Shown: positions 44,350-53,352, numbered from the stretch's first letter. The stretch is DNA of 64,000 nucleotides from Serpens sp035497915 (GCF_035497915.1 NZ_DATJCS010000037.1:1-64000); one strand, 5' to 3'. Notes: a model not told the origin generated them from the letters alone. Made by a program: numbers and translations.

Positions 44350-46314
44350 TCAGGCCCCCGGGCCACGCACCAGTTGGCGGAGCGGGAAGCGGTTGGGATG
44401 GCAGGCCTCGGCGACAGCCAGCGGCAACGGCAGGGGTTCGTTTTCCAGCCAGGCGGCCAGCAGCTCGCCGCATAGCGGCGCGGTGACCACGCCCCGCGAG
44501 CCGTGGGCCAGGTTCACATACAGGCCGTCCAGCCAGGGGCAGGGCGCATCGGGAACCTGGCGGGCATCGCGGGCCAGCACCGCGTAACGCTCGGCGAACG
44601 CCAGCGGATCGGCTAGCGGGCCGACCAGTGGCAGGTAGTCCGGGCTGGTGCAGCGGTAGGCGGCGCGGCCGTGCAGGCTGGCCGGGTCGAGCCGATCGGT
44701 CTCCAGGCGCTCGGCCAGGTCGGCGGAAATCTCCCGCAGGCGCTTCAGGTTGCCGATGTGCTCCTCGGTCGTGACGCCCTGCTGGCGGTTGTGCAGGTCG
44801 AAACTGGCGCCCACGGTGTGCTCGTCGCCGCGCGGCGGCGCCACGTAGCCCTCGGCGCACAACACGGTGCGCAGCGCGCGGCTGGCCGGTGTGGCCGGCA
44901 CGCGGGTGATCTGGCCGCGAATGCGCTTGAGCGGCAGGTGCTGGGTCGGCTCGAAGGTAGCCGCGTCGGTGGCGTTGGCCAGTACCAGGATCGGCGCGGC
45001 CGCCAGCAGGCCGTCCGCGCCGTGGGCCTGCCATTCGCCGTCCGCGCGGCGAATCGACAGCGCTTCGTGGTGGGTCAGCAACTGGATGTTCGGGTGCTGG
45101 GCCAGCAGACGGCAGAGCGCCGGCGGATGCGCCCAGCCGGCCTCCGGGTAGAAGAGTCCGCCGCTGGGCAGGGCGATGCCGGCGCGCTGTTCGGCTTCCG
45201 CCTGGGGCAGCGGCTGCAGCAGGCCGGGCGGGAAGGCGGCCGCCAGTTGCGCCTGGCGCTCGGCTTCCTTGGCGTCGAAGGCCAGCTGCAGCACGCCGCA
45301 GGCGTCCCAGTCGACGCCACGTTCCAGGCGCTCCAGCAGGCGACGGGTATAGCCGAAGCCGGCGAGCAGCAGGCGCGACAGCGGCGTGCCGTGCGCCGAC
45401 AGCTTCAGGTAGAGCACGCCCTGCGGGTTGCCCGAGCCTTCCTCGGCGACCTCGCCGTGGCGCTCCAGCAGTGTCACCTGCCAGCCGCGCGCGGCCAGAC
45501 TGGCGGCGCTGGCGCAGCCGGCCAGCCCGGCGCCGATGATCAGCGCGCGGCGCTCGGCCGGGCGCGGCGGCCGGGCGAACCAGGGTTTGCCGGCCGCTGC
45601 GGGCTGGCCTTCGTATAGCCCGGCAAGCATTTCGCGCTTGTGGCCGAAGCCCTTGACCTTTTCCATGCGGAAGCCGGCCTCGATCAGGCCACGGCGCACC
45701 GTGCCGGCGCAGGTGAAGGTGGCCAGGCTGGCGCCGGGGGCGGACAGCCGCGCCAGCTGCGTGAACAGCTCGGACGTCCACATCTGCGGGTTCTTGGCCG
45801 GGGCGAAGCCGTCGAGGAACCAGGCGTCCACCTGGGCATCCAGCTGCGGCAGGCATTCCAGGGCGTCGCCGACCAGCAGGGTCAGCAGCACCCGGCCGCC
45901 GTCGAACAGCAGGCGCTGGAAGCCCGGCTGGATGCCGGCGTACTGCTCGAGCAGCGGCGTGCTGAAGGCGGCCAGTTCCGGCCACAGCGCCAGGGCGCGG
46001 CGCAGGTCTTCCCCATCGAGCGGATACTTCTCGACGCTGACGAAGTGCAGGCGCGCACCGGCCGGCGCATGCTCGGCGAAGGTCTGCCAGGCGCAGAGGA
46101 AATTGAGGCCGGTGCCGAAGCCTGTCTCGCCGATCACCAGGCGGCCATCGTCCGCCAGGGCGGCGCAGCGCTCGGCGATCCGGTTGTGGCGCAGGAACAC
46201 GTGGCGGGTCTCTTCCAGGCCGCTGGCGCGGGAGAAATACACATCGCCGAACTGGCGGGAAAGGGGCTGGCCGTGCTCGTCCCAGTCGAGCTGGGCCCGG
46301 GAACTCTCGGACAT
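44350..46314 (-). CDS. mnmC: tRNA mnm5s2U biosynthesis bifunctional protein MnmC
   Basis: MnmC finishes the wobble modification mnm5s2U34. The 654-residue protein has the N-terminal methyltransferase domain (about 1-240) with GETGFGTGLNFL and DAWFLDGFAPAKNPQMW. The C-terminal FAD-dependent oxidoreductase domain begins with ALIIGAGLAGCASAASLA near 258 and contains GSGNPQGVLYLKLS. The fused order and length are standard. I placed the start at MSESSRAQ; the frame runs 16 codons further upstream. It is divergent from the polyphosphate gene. Confidence 0.95.
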   Translation of the reverse strand: MSESSRAQLDWDEHGQPLSRQFGDVYFSRASGLEETRHVFLRHNRIAERCAALADDGRLVIGETGFGTGLNFLCAWQTFAEHAPAGARLHFVSVEKYPLDGEDLRRALALWPELAAFSTPLLEQYAGIQPGFQRLLFDGGRVLLTLLVGDALECLPQLDAQVDAWFLDGFAPAKNPQMWTSELFTQLARLSAPGASLATFTCAGTVRRGLIEAGFRMEKVKGFGHKREMLAGLYEGQPAAAGKPWFARPPRPAERRALIIGAGLAGCASAASLAARGWQVTLLERHGEVAEEGSGNPQGVLYLKLSAHGTPLSRLLLAGFGYTRRLLERLERGVDWDACGVLQLAFDAKEAERQAQLAAAFPPGLLQPLPQAEAEQRAGIALPSGGLFYPEAGWAHPPALCRLLAQHPNIQLLTHHEALSIRRADGEWQAHGADGLLAAAPILVLANATDAATFEPTQHLPLKRIRGQITRVPATPASRALRTVLCAEGYVAPPRGDEHTVGASFDLHNRQQGVTTEEHIGNLKRLREISADLAERLETDRLDPASLHGRAAYRCTSPDYLPLVGPLADPLAFAERYAVLARDARQVPDAPCPWLDGLYVNLAHGSRGVVTAPLCGELLAAWLENEPLPLPLAVAEACHPNRFPLRQLVRGPGA

Positions 46315-46428
46315 GGATCTGGCTCCGCAAAAGGTGCGGCATTGTAGCTCGCGTGATGGCATTACGACTTTGTCGACTGGTGCGCATTTGGGTAGTCTGG
46401 CCGCCTTGCAGTTCAGGAAGCGTCATCC

Positions 46429-47919
46429 ATGTTCGAATCCGCCGAAATCGGCCACGCCATCGACAAGAAAACCTACGAAGCCGAGTTGCCCGCGTTGCGC
46501 CAGGCCCTGCTGGAAGTCCAGTACCAGCTGCGCGAGCAGGCGAATTTCCCGGTGATCATCCTGATCAATGGCATCGAGGGCGCCGGCAAGGGGGATACGG
46601 TCAAGCGGCTCACCGAATGGATGGACCCGCGCCTCATCCAGGTGTCCACCTTCGATGTGCAGAGCGACGAGGAACTGGCCCGACCGCCGGCCTGGCGCTA
46701 CTGGCGGCAGCTGCCGGCCAAGGGGCGCACCGGCATCTTCTTCGGCAACTGGTACAGCCAGATGCTGCAAGCGCGGGTCAAGGACAAGATCGACGACGCC
46801 CAGCTCGATCAGTCGATCGAGGGCGCGCAGCGCCTGGAGCGCATGCTGTGCGACGAAGGCGCGCTGATCTTCAAGTTCTGGTTCCACCTGTCCCGCCCGC
46901 AGATGGAAGCACGCCTGCAGAGCCTGGCCGACGATCCGCTGCACAGCTGGAAGCTCAGCCCGCTGGACTGGCAGCAGAGCAAGACCTACGACCAGGTGGT
47001 GCGGCATGCCGAGCACATCATCCGCCGCAGCAGCCGGGACTATGCGCCCTGGTACGTGGTGGACAGCAGCGACCGCAATTACCGCAACATGACGGTGGGC
47101 AAGATTCTTCTGCAGGGCCTGCGCGCGGCCCTGGAAGCGGCACGCGGGCCGCGTCCGGCGCCGCATGCCGTGCCGGTGGCCGCCAGCCTGGGCACCCGTC
47201 GTCTGCTGGAAAGCCTGGACCTGAGCCAGGCGCTGGAGAAGGACGCCTACAAGGCCCAACTGGCCCACGAGCAGGCGCGCCTGTCGGCGCTCATGCATGA
47301 CAAGCGCATGCGCCAGCATGCGCTGGTGGCGGTGTTCGAAGGCAATGACGCGGCGGGCAAGGGCGGCGCCATCCGCCGGGTCACCGAGGCGCTGGATCCG
47401 CGCGAGTACCGCATCATCCCCATCGCCGCGCCGACCGAGGAGGAACTGGCCCATCCCTACCTGTGGCGCTTCTGGCGGCACATTCCCGCGCGTGGGCAGT
47501 TCACCATCTTCGACCGCTCCTGGTACGGCCGCGTGCTGGTGGAGCGCATCGAGGGCTACTGCTCGCAGGCCGACTGGCTGCGCGCCTACGGGGAAATCAA
47601 CGACTTCGAGGAAAGCCTGGTGGAGCATGGCGTGGTGCTGGTGAAGTTCTGGCTGGCCATCGACAAGGACACCCAGCACGCGCGTTTCAAGGAGCGCGAA
47701 GCCACGCCGCACAAGCGCTTCAAGATCACCGAGGACGACTGGCGCAACCGCGAGAAGTGGGACCACTACGTGGACGCGGTGGAAGACATGGTTGATCGCA
47801 CCAGCACCGGCCTGGCGGCCTGGACCCTGGTGGAAGCCAACGACAAGCGCTTCGCCCGCGTGAAGGTGCTGCGCACCATCAACGATGCGCTGGAGCGGGC
47901 GTTCGAGCGGGACCGGTAA
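46429..47919 (+). CDS. pap: Polyphosphate:AMP phosphotransferase (two-domain PPK2)
   Basis: The 496-residue protein is two fused PPK2 domains, the class II architecture of PAP enzymes that make ADP from AMP and polyphosphate. Walker A motifs are NGIEGAGKGDTVKR at 47-60 and FEGNDAAGKGGAIRR near 302-316. Both halves have the lid and Walker B-like segments (FFGNWYSQML; FDRSWYGRVLVER). In this class the C-terminal half is the catalytic one and the N-terminal half is degenerate, as hinted here by the changed residues around FFGNWYSQM. It links polyphosphate stores to adenylate balance. Confidence 0.93.
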   Translation: MFESAEIGHAIDKKTYEAELPALRQALLEVQYQLREQANFPVIILINGIEGAGKGDTVKRLTEWMDPRLIQVSTFDVQSDEELARPPAWRYWRQLPAKGRTGIFFGNWYSQMLQARVKDKIDDAQLDQSIEGAQRLERMLCDEGALIFKFWFHLSRPQMEARLQSLADDPLHSWKLSPLDWQQSKTYDQVVRHAEHIIRRSSRDYAPWYVVDSSDRNYRNMTVGKILLQGLRAALEAARGPRPAPHAVPVAASLGTRRLLESLDLSQALEKDAYKAQLAHEQARLSALMHDKRMRQHALVAVFEGNDAAGKGGAIRRVTEALDPREYRIIPIAAPTEEELAHPYLWRFWRHIPARGQFTIFDRSWYGRVLVERIEGYCSQADWLRAYGEINDFEESLVEHGVVLVKFWLAIDKDTQHARFKEREATPHKRFKITEDDWRNREKWDHYVDAVEDMVDRTSTGLAAWTLVEANDKRFARVKVLRTINDALERAFERDR

Positions 47920-47977
47920 GCTCCACCAAGCAGCCTCGCGGCGGGTGGGGCCGGGTTATCCCGGAGGCCTGAAGGTG

Positions 47978-48016
47978 GCCTCCGACTCCTCCGGCCGGCG
48001 TAAAGCCGGCCCTACA
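47978..48016. repeat. GCCGGC-type palindrome
   Basis: A single inverted unit (CGGCCGGCGTAAAGCCGGCC, then CTACAGG) lies between the convergent pap and nadC genes. The preceding CCGGGTTATCCCGGAGGCC stretch (47951-47969) is a second, weaker dyad. Confidence 0.72.
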
Positions 48017-48054
48017 GGGGTTCGGTGTTGCCCGGCCGACGCGGGCGGGCGCGA

Positions 48055-48903
48055 TCAGAGACTCAGGCGCATCGACAGGTCGACGGCCTTGATGTCCTTG
48101 GTCAGCGTGCCCAGGGAAATGTAATCCACGCCCGTCTCGGCCACGCCGCGCAGGGTGCGCTCGTTGATGCCGCCCGAGGCTTCCAGTTTGGCGCGGCCGG
48201 CGGTCAGGCGTACCGCTTCGCGCATGTCGTCCAGGCTCAGCTCGTCGAGCATCACGATATCCGCCCCGGCATCCAGTGCCTGGCGCAGTTCGTCGAGGCT
48301 TTCCACTTCCACTTCCACCGGCTTGCCGGGCGCGATGCTGCGCGCCGTGGCCACCGCCGCGCCGATGCCGCCGCAGGCGGCAATATGGTTTTCCTTGATC
48401 AGGAAGGCGTCGTACAGGCCGATGCGGTGGTTGTGGCAGCCGCCGCAGGTCACCGCGTACTTCTGCGCCAGGCGCAGGCCGGGCAGGGTCTTGCGGGTGT
48501 CCAGCAGCTTCACGGCGGTGCCTTCGACCAGGTCGGCGTAATACCGGCAGCGGGTGGCTACCGCCGAGAGGGTCTGCAGGAAATTCAGGGCGCTGCGTTC
48601 GCCGCTGAGCAGCGCGCGCGCCGGGCCTTCGACGCGGAACAGCACCTGGTTGGGTTCGACGCGCTCGCCATCCTGCACGCACCAGTGCACCGCCACGCGC
48701 GCATCCAGCTGGCGGAACACCGCATCGACCCAGGCCGTGCCACAGACCACGGCCGCCTCGCGGGTGATCACGCTGGCATGCGCCAGGCGTTCGGCGGGGA
48801 TCAGTTGCGCGGTGATGTCGCCGCTGCCGAGGTCTTCGGCCAGCGCCAGGCGGACGTTGGCTTCGATGTCGGCGGTCAGCTCGGCAAGGGTGAGGTTGGC
48901 CAT
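48055..48903 (-). CDS. nadC: Nicotinate-nucleotide pyrophosphorylase (QPRTase)
   Basis: NadC converts quinolinate and PRPP to nicotinate mononucleotide in NAD synthesis. The 282-residue protein has LTAELTADIEANVRLALAEDLGSGDIT at the N-terminus, the signature LLDTRKTLPGLRLAQKYAV, HNHRIGLYDAFLIKENH, and the phosphate-binding VEVEVESLDELRQAL and SGGINERTL. In P. aeruginosa, from memory, nadC neighbours the same DUF1631 gene as here. Confidence 0.95.
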   Translation of the reverse strand: MANLTLAELTADIEANVRLALAEDLGSGDITAQLIPAERLAHASVITREAAVVCGTAWVDAVFRQLDARVAVHWCVQDGERVEPNQVLFRVEGPARALLSGERSALNFLQTLSAVATRCRYYADLVEGTAVKLLDTRKTLPGLRLAQKYAVTCGGCHNHRIGLYDAFLIKENHIAACGGIGAAVATARSIAPGKPVEVEVESLDELRQALDAGADIVMLDELSLDDMREAVRLTAGRAKLEASGGINERTLRGVAETGVDYISLGTLTKDIKAVDLSMRLSL

Positions 48904-49143
48904 GGCGGGCTCCTGCGGAGGGGGGAGGGCGGCGATTATACGAGGCCGGAGGCCGCTGTGCCCGGGTTGCGTTCGTCGGCCCCTCAGCCGGTCTTGTGAA
49001 GCACGTCATGTACGCGTGGTGCAGGGCTTGAGCCTCTGGCGGGCTGGCCAATAATTCGGCCAGTTCGTTTTTCCCGGACGCCGGTTCCGGCGTCTGGCGG
49101 GTGCTGGCCTGCGCTGGCGCCTGCTTCACTCCGAGGTTCCGAG

Positions 49144-50118
49144 ATGAATACTGAAGCCAAGGTGGTTGCCTTCGGTCTGCCGACGTCGCGTCGCCGCAGC
49201 GGACAACCGTTGCCCGCGCCGTTGGAAGGCATTCGCGAGCTGGCTCTGGCGCAGTTGCGCCAGGGCATGCAGACCCTGTTCGACGAAGTCGACGATGCGC
49301 TGTTCGACATGGCCGACCGCGCCGAGAACAACCAGGAACAGAGCCTGTACTTCGAGGCCATGCGCGATCTGCGCCTCAAGCGACAAGGCATCGAGCGGAC
49401 CTTTGCGGATCGTTGCGCGGGCGGTTTCGAGGGCCTCCTGCAGGACGACGAAGCGCTGCCGCGTCAGCGGGGACATGCCGAGCACGAGGCGCGGGTGGCC
49501 GATGACGCAATGGTCGGCAAGAGCCTGGGCCTGCTGGGCGAGCGGCTCGGCCGGTTGAGCGCGTGCTTCGCCGCCCTGCGCGGACGCGCGCTCGCCATTT
49601 CGGACAACCCCTTAGGGCCCCGGGCGCTCTGCGACTGCTTCGCCGAGGCGTGCAGCGAGGCGGACATGCCGATTCGCATCAAGCTGATCGTGCTCAAGCT
49701 GTTCGAGCGGCACTGCCTGGGCCGGCTGGGCGTGCTGTGCGACGAGGCCATCCGCGAGCTTGGCGGGCTTGTAGCGGCGCAGCCGGAGCCTGACGAGGAA
49801 GCAAAGGCACCGGTCGCACCTGACGCAGAGGATGTAGTCGAAGACCGTCAGGTTGATCAGTTGCGGGTTGGCAGCTGGCTGGAAATCCGCGTGGACGAGG
49901 CGCAGAAGCTGCGCTGCAAGCTGGCCGCCTTCGTCAAGCCGACCGGGCGCTACATCTTCGTCAATCGCAGTGGCGCGAAGGTGCTGGAACGCACCCGGGC
50001 CGAGCTGGCGGCCGACTTCGCCGCAGGCGCGGTGCGCCTGCTGGACGATGCGCTGATCTTCGATCGGGCGCTGGAGTCGGTGATCAACCTGCGGCGCGTG
50101 AACACAGAGCCCAACTGA
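49144..50118 (+). CDS. Short DUF1631-family protein
   Basis: The 324-residue protein matches the ends of DUF1631 proteins: an N-terminal part (about 20-80, LFDEVDDALFDMADRAENNQEQSLYFEAMRDLR-like) and a C-terminal PilZ-like part (about 235-320) with VGSWLEIRVDEAQKLRCKLA, YIFVNRSGAKVLER and LLDDALIFDRALESV. Family members are usually more than twice this length, so the middle seems to be missing. The joining stretch (about 207-235) is acidic and low in complexity. The reading frame is intact, so the shortened form may be functional. Family function is unknown. Confidence 0.75.
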   Translation: MNTEAKVVAFGLPTSRRRSGQPLPAPLEGIRELALAQLRQGMQTLFDEVDDALFDMADRAENNQEQSLYFEAMRDLRLKRQGIERTFADRCAGGFEGLLQDDEALPRQRGHAEHEARVADDAMVGKSLGLLGERLGRLSACFAALRGRALAISDNPLGPRALCDCFAEACSEADMPIRIKLIVLKLFERHCLGRLGVLCDEAIRELGGLVAAQPEPDEEAKAPVAPDAEDVVEDRQVDQLRVGSWLEIRVDEAQKLRCKLAAFVKPTGRYIFVNRSGAKVLERTRAELAADFAAGAVRLLDDALIFDRALESVINLRRVNTEPN

Positions 50119-50157
50119 GCCGCCCCGCCATCGGCAGTGGAGCAAACCGAGGACATA

Positions 50158-50190
50158 AAAAAGGAGCGGGGGATGACCCCGCCCCTTTCG
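50158..50190 (+). terminator. Rho-independent terminator after DUF1631 gene
   Basis: AAAAAAGGAGCGGGG pairs with CCCCGCCCCTTT around a GATGA loop, 40 bases after the stop codon. It has a GC-rich stem with flanking A- and T-runs. Confidence 0.8.
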
Positions 50191-50741
50191 TCCCGATCCC
50201 TTTACTCCCCGCCGTCTTCCTGACGACGATGCATCCTGCATCGGATCCCTGCGGGCCACCGTCCTGGCAACCCGGTCGATCCCTCGACACGCTCTGGATT
50301 CTAGTGCGCCGGCTGGGCACGGCAATCGCCCGGAGCGCCTGGCAAGCGTCTGGCAACCCGCCAGCCGGATCCGGTAATTCCATGAAAAACAAAGGCTTAT
50401 ATGAAGTGTGCGTGGCGCTGCTTGGGGGATTTCGGGCGAGCCGCTTACAGGAGGTGTAAGCGATTTCCTACAGGTGTCGGCGCGAGGAGTCGCCTGTTCC
50501 TCCCGTTCGCGGCCAAAGGCCTGCGAGGGGAACGAGCGGGAGGAACAGACGGGGGCATTCTCGGCCCGAGTCGCCTTCGGTTGAATGACTGTCGTCAATT
50601 TCCGCGAGGCCGTCGGCGAATCCGGCGTTGGGGAACCTTGCTGGCCTCGTGCCGCTCCTATCGCGGTAGCCAGTTTTTGCGGCGGACTGCTAAGCTCGCC
50701 GCTCGTTTGAAACCCCCCGCAAGGCGGAAGAAGGAAACAGC
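50191..50741. other. Non-coding stretch with large inverted repeats
   Basis: No convincing gene is seen in these 550 bases. It holds two notable dyads: CTTACAGGAGGTGTAAG at 50444-50460, and a long one in which CTGTTCCTCCCGTTCG (50494-50509) pairs with CGAGCGGGAGGAACAG (50533-50548, one mismatch) around a 23-base loop. The segment ends with the promoter region of the FKBP gene. A structured small RNA or a repeat element are both possible. Confidence 0.5.
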
Positions 50742-51443
50742 ATGAGACAACATCGGTTGGCGGCGTCCATGGCGCTGGTGGGTCTGGTTCTGTCTGGCTG
50801 CGATTCGCAGACCAGCGTGGAACTCACTACCCCGGCCCAGAAAGCCTCCTATGGCATCGGCCTGAACATGGGCCAGAGCCTGGCGCGTGACGGCATGGAC
50901 GATCTGGATCCCCAGGCGGTTGCCCTGGGCATCGAGGACGCGCTGGCCGATCGCGAGCCGCGGGTAAAGGATGAGGAGCTGATTGAGGCCTTCACCGCCC
51001 TGCAGGCGCGTGTGGACGAGCGTCTGGCGGCCCAGCAGGCGGAAAGCGTTGCTGCCGGCAAGAAATTCCTCGAGGAAAACGGCAAGCGCGATGGGGTGGT
51101 CACCACCGCCAGCGGGCTGCAGTACGAAGTGCTGAAGAAGGCCAGCGGCGCCAAGCCGAAGGCTGATGACGTGGTGACGGTGCACTACGTGGGCACCCTC
51201 ACCGACGGCAGCGTGTTCGACAGCTCGGTCGAGCGCGGCGCGCCGATCGAACTGCCGGTGGGCGGCGTGATTCAGGGTTGGGTCGAAGGCCTGCAGCTCA
51301 TGAGCGTTGGTGAGAAGTACAAGCTGTACATCCCCAGTGATCTGGCTTATGGCGATCAGAGCCCGAGCCCGCTGATTCCGCCGAGCTCGGTGCTGGTGTT
51401 CGAGCTGGAGCTGCTGGGCATCAAGGGCAAGAACGCCAAGTAA
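50742..51443 (+). CDS. FKBP-type peptidyl-prolyl isomerase lipoprotein (FkpA/Mip-like)
   Basis: The 233-residue protein is a lipoprotein (lipobox LSGC, Cys20) with an N-terminal dimerisation region (about 30-115, helical) and a C-terminal FKBP domain (about 128-231: VHYVGTLTDGSVFDSS, GVIQGWVEGLQLM, YIPSDLAYGDQSPSPLIPPSS). This is the layout of FkpA/Mip/FklB foldases that act as dimers in the periplasm or at the outer membrane. AAGGAAAC precedes the ATG, and a terminator follows. Confidence 0.92.
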   Translation: MRQHRLAASMALVGLVLSGCDSQTSVELTTPAQKASYGIGLNMGQSLARDGMDDLDPQAVALGIEDALADREPRVKDEELIEAFTALQARVDERLAAQQAESVAAGKKFLEENGKRDGVVTTASGLQYEVLKKASGAKPKADDVVTVHYVGTLTDGSVFDSSVERGAPIELPVGGVIQGWVEGLQLMSVGEKYKLYIPSDLAYGDQSPSPLIPPSSVLVFELELLGIKGKNAK

Positions 51444-51457
51444 CTGCGCGTCAGGCC

Positions 51458-51487
51458 AGGCGCCCCGTCTTGACGGGGCGCTGTCGT
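51458..51487 (+). terminator. Rho-independent terminator after FKBP gene
   Basis: GGCGCCCCGTC pairs with GACGGGGCGCTG-type sequence around TT and is followed by TCGTTTCC. It lies about 15 bases past the stop codon. Confidence 0.7.
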
Positions 51488-51659
51488 TTCCGCCGCTGGA
51501 AACCGGTAGCGGCCGCGGCGGGTCTTAGTAAGGAGTCAGTGATGGGCTGCGCATGAAAGCCCGGGCAGCCCGCCCGACTCCTGTGTACCCTTTCAGGAAC
51601 AGCTTCTGTTTTGCAGCGGAGCGGGACGCCGGTCATTCGCGCCCCGCCTGGAGACCAGC

Positions 51660-52103
51660 ATGAATGTGCCGTGGCATCTGGCCCGCTTCCTGCCCATTGC
51701 GGCGCGTATCCTGCGCCGCAAGCGCCTGCCGGCGCTGTTGCTGGCGGTGTCCGGCAAGGCGGCCCGGCGGGGCGGCAAACGCGGGTTGGGCGAGAGTCTG
51801 GCGTTGCTCCAGGCGCTGTGCCTGGCCTGGTGGCGTGGCGAGTATCGGGCGATCAGCGGCAAGGCGCTGCTCAGCGTGGTGGCGGGACTGGTGTATTTTC
51901 TCTCGCCGCTGGACCTGATTCCCGATTTCCTGCCGGGCCTGGGACTGATCGACGACGTGGCCGTGCTCGCCTGGATCATGCGCACCTGGAGCGGCGAGCT
52001 GGATGCCTTCGTCGCCTGGCGGGATGCGCAGTCCGCGACGCGGCGCCAGCAACTGGAGCGCCTGCCGGACGAGGCGGAAATTCGCTCCCGCTCGGCGCCC
52101 TGA
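51660..52103 (+). CDS. YkvA/DUF1232 family membrane protein
   Basis: The 147-residue protein has a basic N-terminal part (about 10-48) and a DUF1232 core in the second half with a membrane segment and the family hallmark SPLDLIPDFLPGLGLIDD near 82-99. GGAGACC lies upstream of the ATG. Function is unknown for the family. It is the first of a row of small genes on the same strand, but a 90-bp gap separates it from the next. Confidence 0.83.
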   Translation: MNVPWHLARFLPIAARILRRKRLPALLLAVSGKAARRGGKRGLGESLALLQALCLAWWRGEYRAISGKALLSVVAGLVYFLSPLDLIPDFLPGLGLIDDVAVLAWIMRTWSGELDAFVAWRDAQSATRRQQLERLPDEAEIRSRSAP

Positions 52104-52192
52104 TGTGCGCTCGGCGGACGAATGAAGACGGTTGGGCTTGTTAAGATGTGGTCGCCGAGGGATCGGTGGTCGTGCTTCCAGGAGACGTATCC

Positions 52193-52516
52193 ATGAATGT
52201 GCAAGTGATAACACGCGAAGGTCAGCCGGAATATGCCGTGCTGCCCTGGGACGAATACCAGGCGCTGTTGCGCGCCGCCGGTCACGCTGCCGAGCCCCAT
52301 GCAGCGGTGGCCAGCAGCCTGCAGGCGAGCGGATTCAGCCTGCAACGGCTCGCCGAATTGCGCGAGGCGCTGGGCATGAGCCAGGCGGATCTGGCGCGTG
52401 GCGTGGGCATCAGCCCGTCCTATCTGGCGATGATCGAGCAGGGTGAGCGCGAGCCCGACGACGCCATCCGCCGCTCCCTGGCCCGGCTGCTGGGTGTTGC
52501 CGCCGAGGGGGTCTGA
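52193..52516 (+). CDS. XRE-family regulator with antitoxin-like N-terminus
   Basis: The 107-residue protein has a short N-terminal part (MNVQVITREGQPEYAVLPWD), as in regulators fused to Phd-like or HigA-like segments, and a C-terminal XRE helix-turn-helix (LGMSQADLARGVGISPSYLAMIEQGER at about 61-87). AGGAG lies nine bases before the ATG. Its stop is one base from the next start, so it heads a three-gene operon. The partner is not a recognised toxin, so I do not call it a toxin-antitoxin pair. Confidence 0.85.
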   Translation: MNVQVITREGQPEYAVLPWDEYQALLRAAGHAAEPHAAVASSLQASGFSLQRLAELREALGMSQADLARGVGISPSYLAMIEQGEREPDDAIRRSLARLLGVAAEGV

Positions 52517-52517
52517 G

Positions 52518-52877
52518 ATGCGCATCAGTCGACAGCACTGGGATGCCCTGCTTGCGGAACTGAACGATGCCAGCCGCCAGCGTCACCTGCTCACCTACCG
52601 GGCGCTGATCGAGCGCCTGCAGTTGCCAGCGCCGGCCATGCAGACCCTGGTGGCCGCGCTGGAATACCTGGCTACGCTGGATGCCCGATCGGAGCGTCCG
52701 CTGCGCAGCTCGCTGGTCATCAGCCAGGGCGCGAGCCGACTGCCGCGCCCCGGCTTCTTCGAATGCGTGACGCGCCTGGGTCGTTTCACCGGGCCGAGTG
52801 ATGGCACCGCAGCCGCCTCCTGGCATGCCGCCGAGGTGGCGCGGGTCTTTGAGTTCGATTACCCACAGGAGCCCTGA
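52518..52877 (+). CDS. Hypothetical protein in XRE/Sel1 operon
   Basis: I do not recognise this 119-residue protein. It is predicted soluble, with a helical N-terminal half (RISRQHWDALLAELNDASRQ, then LTYRALIERLQLP) and a C-terminal part with RPLRSSLVISQGASRLPRPG that looks like a beta-rich binding surface. It starts one base after the XRE gene and its stop codon is directly followed by the Sel1 gene, so the three are one operon. Codon use is typical for the genome. Confidence 0.8.
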   Translation: MRISRQHWDALLAELNDASRQRHLLTYRALIERLQLPAPAMQTLVAALEYLATLDARSERPLRSSLVISQGASRLPRPGFFECVTRLGRFTGPSDGTAAASWHAAEVARVFEFDYPQEP

Positions 52878-52878
52878 T

Positions 52879-53352
52879 ATGGCGTGGTGGTGGCGACTTC
52901 GGGCGCGACTGGGCTATGCGCTGGCGCGCCGCCTGTTTCATTGGCGCTGGCTGATGCAGAAACCCGGCGCCTGGCGCTGGATGGAAGGACAGTTCTCGCG
53001 CATGGCCGCCCTGGGCCATGTTCCGGCGCAGAGCTTCTATGGACATGTCCTGCTGTTTCGCGGGCGTGGCTTGGGCGCGCGCGAGGAAGGACTGCGCCTG
53101 TTACGCCTGGCTGCCCAGAACGGCGACAGCAAGGCGGCCTACCAGTTGGGTGTGACCAGCCTGGCCGGCAGCCCGCAGCAGGAGCCCGATGGTCAGGAGG
53201 CTGCGCGCTGGTGGATGCTCGCCGCCCAGGCAGGGCACCCGCTGGCGGCCCGCAAGCTGGCCGATCTGTATCGCAGCGGTGGCTACGGCCTGATCGCCGA
53301 TGCGGATCTGGCCGAACGGTATCAGCGCCGGGCCGAGGAGCTGGGGCTGTAG
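52879..53352 (+). CDS. Sel1-repeat protein
   Basis: The 157-residue protein has a basic, Trp- and Arg-rich N-terminus (about 1-35) followed by Sel1-type repeats: AALGHVPAQSFYGHVLLFRG, RLAAQNGDSKAAYQLGVTSL and LAAQAGHPLAARKLADLYRS-like helices, covering about 45-150. Sel1 repeats mediate protein contacts. No signal peptide is clear. It is the last gene of the XRE-unknown-Sel1 operon and is followed by a strong terminator. Confidence 0.86.
   Translation: MAWWWRLRARLGYALARRLFHWRWLMQKPGAWRWMEGQFSRMAALGHVPAQSFYGHVLLFRGRGLGAREEGLRLLRLAAQNGDSKAAYQLGVTSLAGSPQQEPDGQEAARWWMLAAQAGHPLAARKLADLYRSGGYGLIADADLAERYQRRAEELGL

Noticed and set aside
52193..52877. A toxin-antitoxin pair (XRE antitoxin plus small protein)
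   Set aside because: The second protein matches no toxin fold I can recognise and follows, rather than precedes, the regulator; the third gene is co-transcribed. Reported only as an unknown operon.
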